A DNA stretch of 35,804 bases from an uncultured Duganella sp. (GTDB lineage Bacteria > Pseudomonadota > Gammaproteobacteria > Burkholderiales > Burkholderiaceae): NCBI GenBank assembly GCA_946482635.1, contig CAMLSG010000023.1:1-35804 (forward strand), written 5' to 3'. Below are positions 35,499-35,804 of the stretch, piece by piece. The notes under the pieces were generated by a model, which was not told where the DNA came from, ran no database searches, and saw only the letters and a program-made list of their open reading frames with translations. Both the position numbers and the translations under genes were made by a program. Within the stretch, counting starts at the first letter, position 1. Every line of letters begins with the position of its first letter.

Positions 35499-35804
35499 TC
35501 AGGCCGCAGGAAGGACTGCCGTGGACCACGGCGAAATAACTTGCCAGCCAAGGCGGGTGTATAGCGCGCGGCCGTCTTCAGTCGCTACCAGCAGCCGTTC
35601 ATTCACATTGGCTTGGACTGCGAGGGCATCAAGCGCCTGCATGACGACACTTCCCAGGCCGCGGCGTCGATGCGGTTCTGCTGTTTCGATCTGGTCGAAA
35701 ATGGCGGTCTGGCCGTGCAGCACGATGCGGCCCGATGCGGCCAATTCGCCGCTTTCGTGAATCACGCGCACGACTTTTGCACCGTGCTGGGTTTCGAAAA
35801 TTGT
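35499..35804 (-). CDS. GNAT family N-acetyltransferase, C-terminal part (runs off the window)
   Basis: The frame is open from the right edge and ends at 35499, giving about 101 residues. The acetyl-CoA binding motif A is seen as HRRRGLGSVVMQAL, preceded by the beta-strand AIFDQIETAEP, and motif B near the end as ATEDGRALYTRLGWQ. This is a typical GNAT C-terminal half; the N-terminal part lies outside the window. The substrate cannot be predicted. It is on the same strand as the 108-residue gene but 259 bp away, so probably not one operon. Confidence 0.88.
   Translation of the reverse strand, partial: TIFETQHGAKVVRVIHESGELAASGRIVLHGQTAIFDQIETAEPHRRRGLGSVVMQALDALAVQANVNERLLVATEDGRALYTRLGWQVISPWSTAVLPAA

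Noticed and set aside
35240..35551. An N-terminal extension of the 108-residue protein to 212 residues
   Set aside because: A strong ribosome binding site precedes the ATG at 35239, and the extension has no protein-like composition and would overlap the acetyltransferase end.

Overview
The window looks like chromosome from a GC-rich betaproteobacterium, most likely family Oxalobacteraceae (Massilia, Duganella or Janthinobacterium type). That placement is inference from gene content and style: argF next to argG, an M48 protease / pterin dehydratase / rsgA cluster divergent from orn, an RND pump with two tandem permeases, and short GGGTCAGACCC-type palindromes between genes, which I recall from that family. 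No rRNA, tRNA, transposase, phage gene or CRISPR array was seen.

Layout. 1-1836: arginine biosynthesis, argG (cut by the window edge) and argF, minus strand. 1882-7232: a tightly packed minus-strand run of M48 membrane protease, pterin-4a-carbinolamine dehydratase, ribosome GTPase RsgA and an orphan TPR-GAF histidine kinase. 7290-7877: oligoribonuclease, plus strand. 7905-14348: a six-gene minus-strand operon of two small membrane proteins with Cys/His and Pro-rich tails, a TonB-dependent receptor, an ABC ATPase and two ABC-2/DUF3526-type permeases. 14491-16041: a secreted Asp-box (BNR) repeat protein. 16063-18727: a dienoyl-CoA isomerase-like crotonase, a UPF0149/SEC-C protein and the kinase SrkA. 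18801-21125: a 774-residue Ala/Glu/Arg coiled-coil protein of unknown role. 21247-23130: a small membrane protein, a DUF475 membrane protein and a DUF212 (PAP2-like) protein. 23148-31112: an RND efflux operon with an elaborate upstream control region. 31232-32677: a FadL-type outer membrane porin. 32722-34911: an Old-Yellow-Enzyme-like oxidoreductase divergent from a MerR regulator, with a small membrane protein behind the regulator. 34913-35804: a 108-residue unknown protein and the end of a GNAT acetyltransferase.

The most promising candidate for an undescribed system is 7905-14348. The two small ORFs ahead of the TonB receptor end in the same kind of tail (Y-L-x-P-x-R-x-P-P-x-I pattern), one has a CVAC motif, and GC-rich hairpins sit just before the second small ORF and before the receptor start. 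This matches the logic of copper-responsive upstream ORFs (CruR/DUF2946, CutF) described elsewhere, but here two are in tandem and drive a receptor joined to a NosFY-like ABC transporter. That reading is inference.

Two control regions are unusually clear. The MerR/oxidoreductase intergenic region holds two inverted copies of a MerR-type promoter, each with a 19-bp spacer. The RND operon is preceded by a 26-bp perfect palindrome, four 11-bp direct repeats at 20-21 bp spacing, and a TTGACA promoter.
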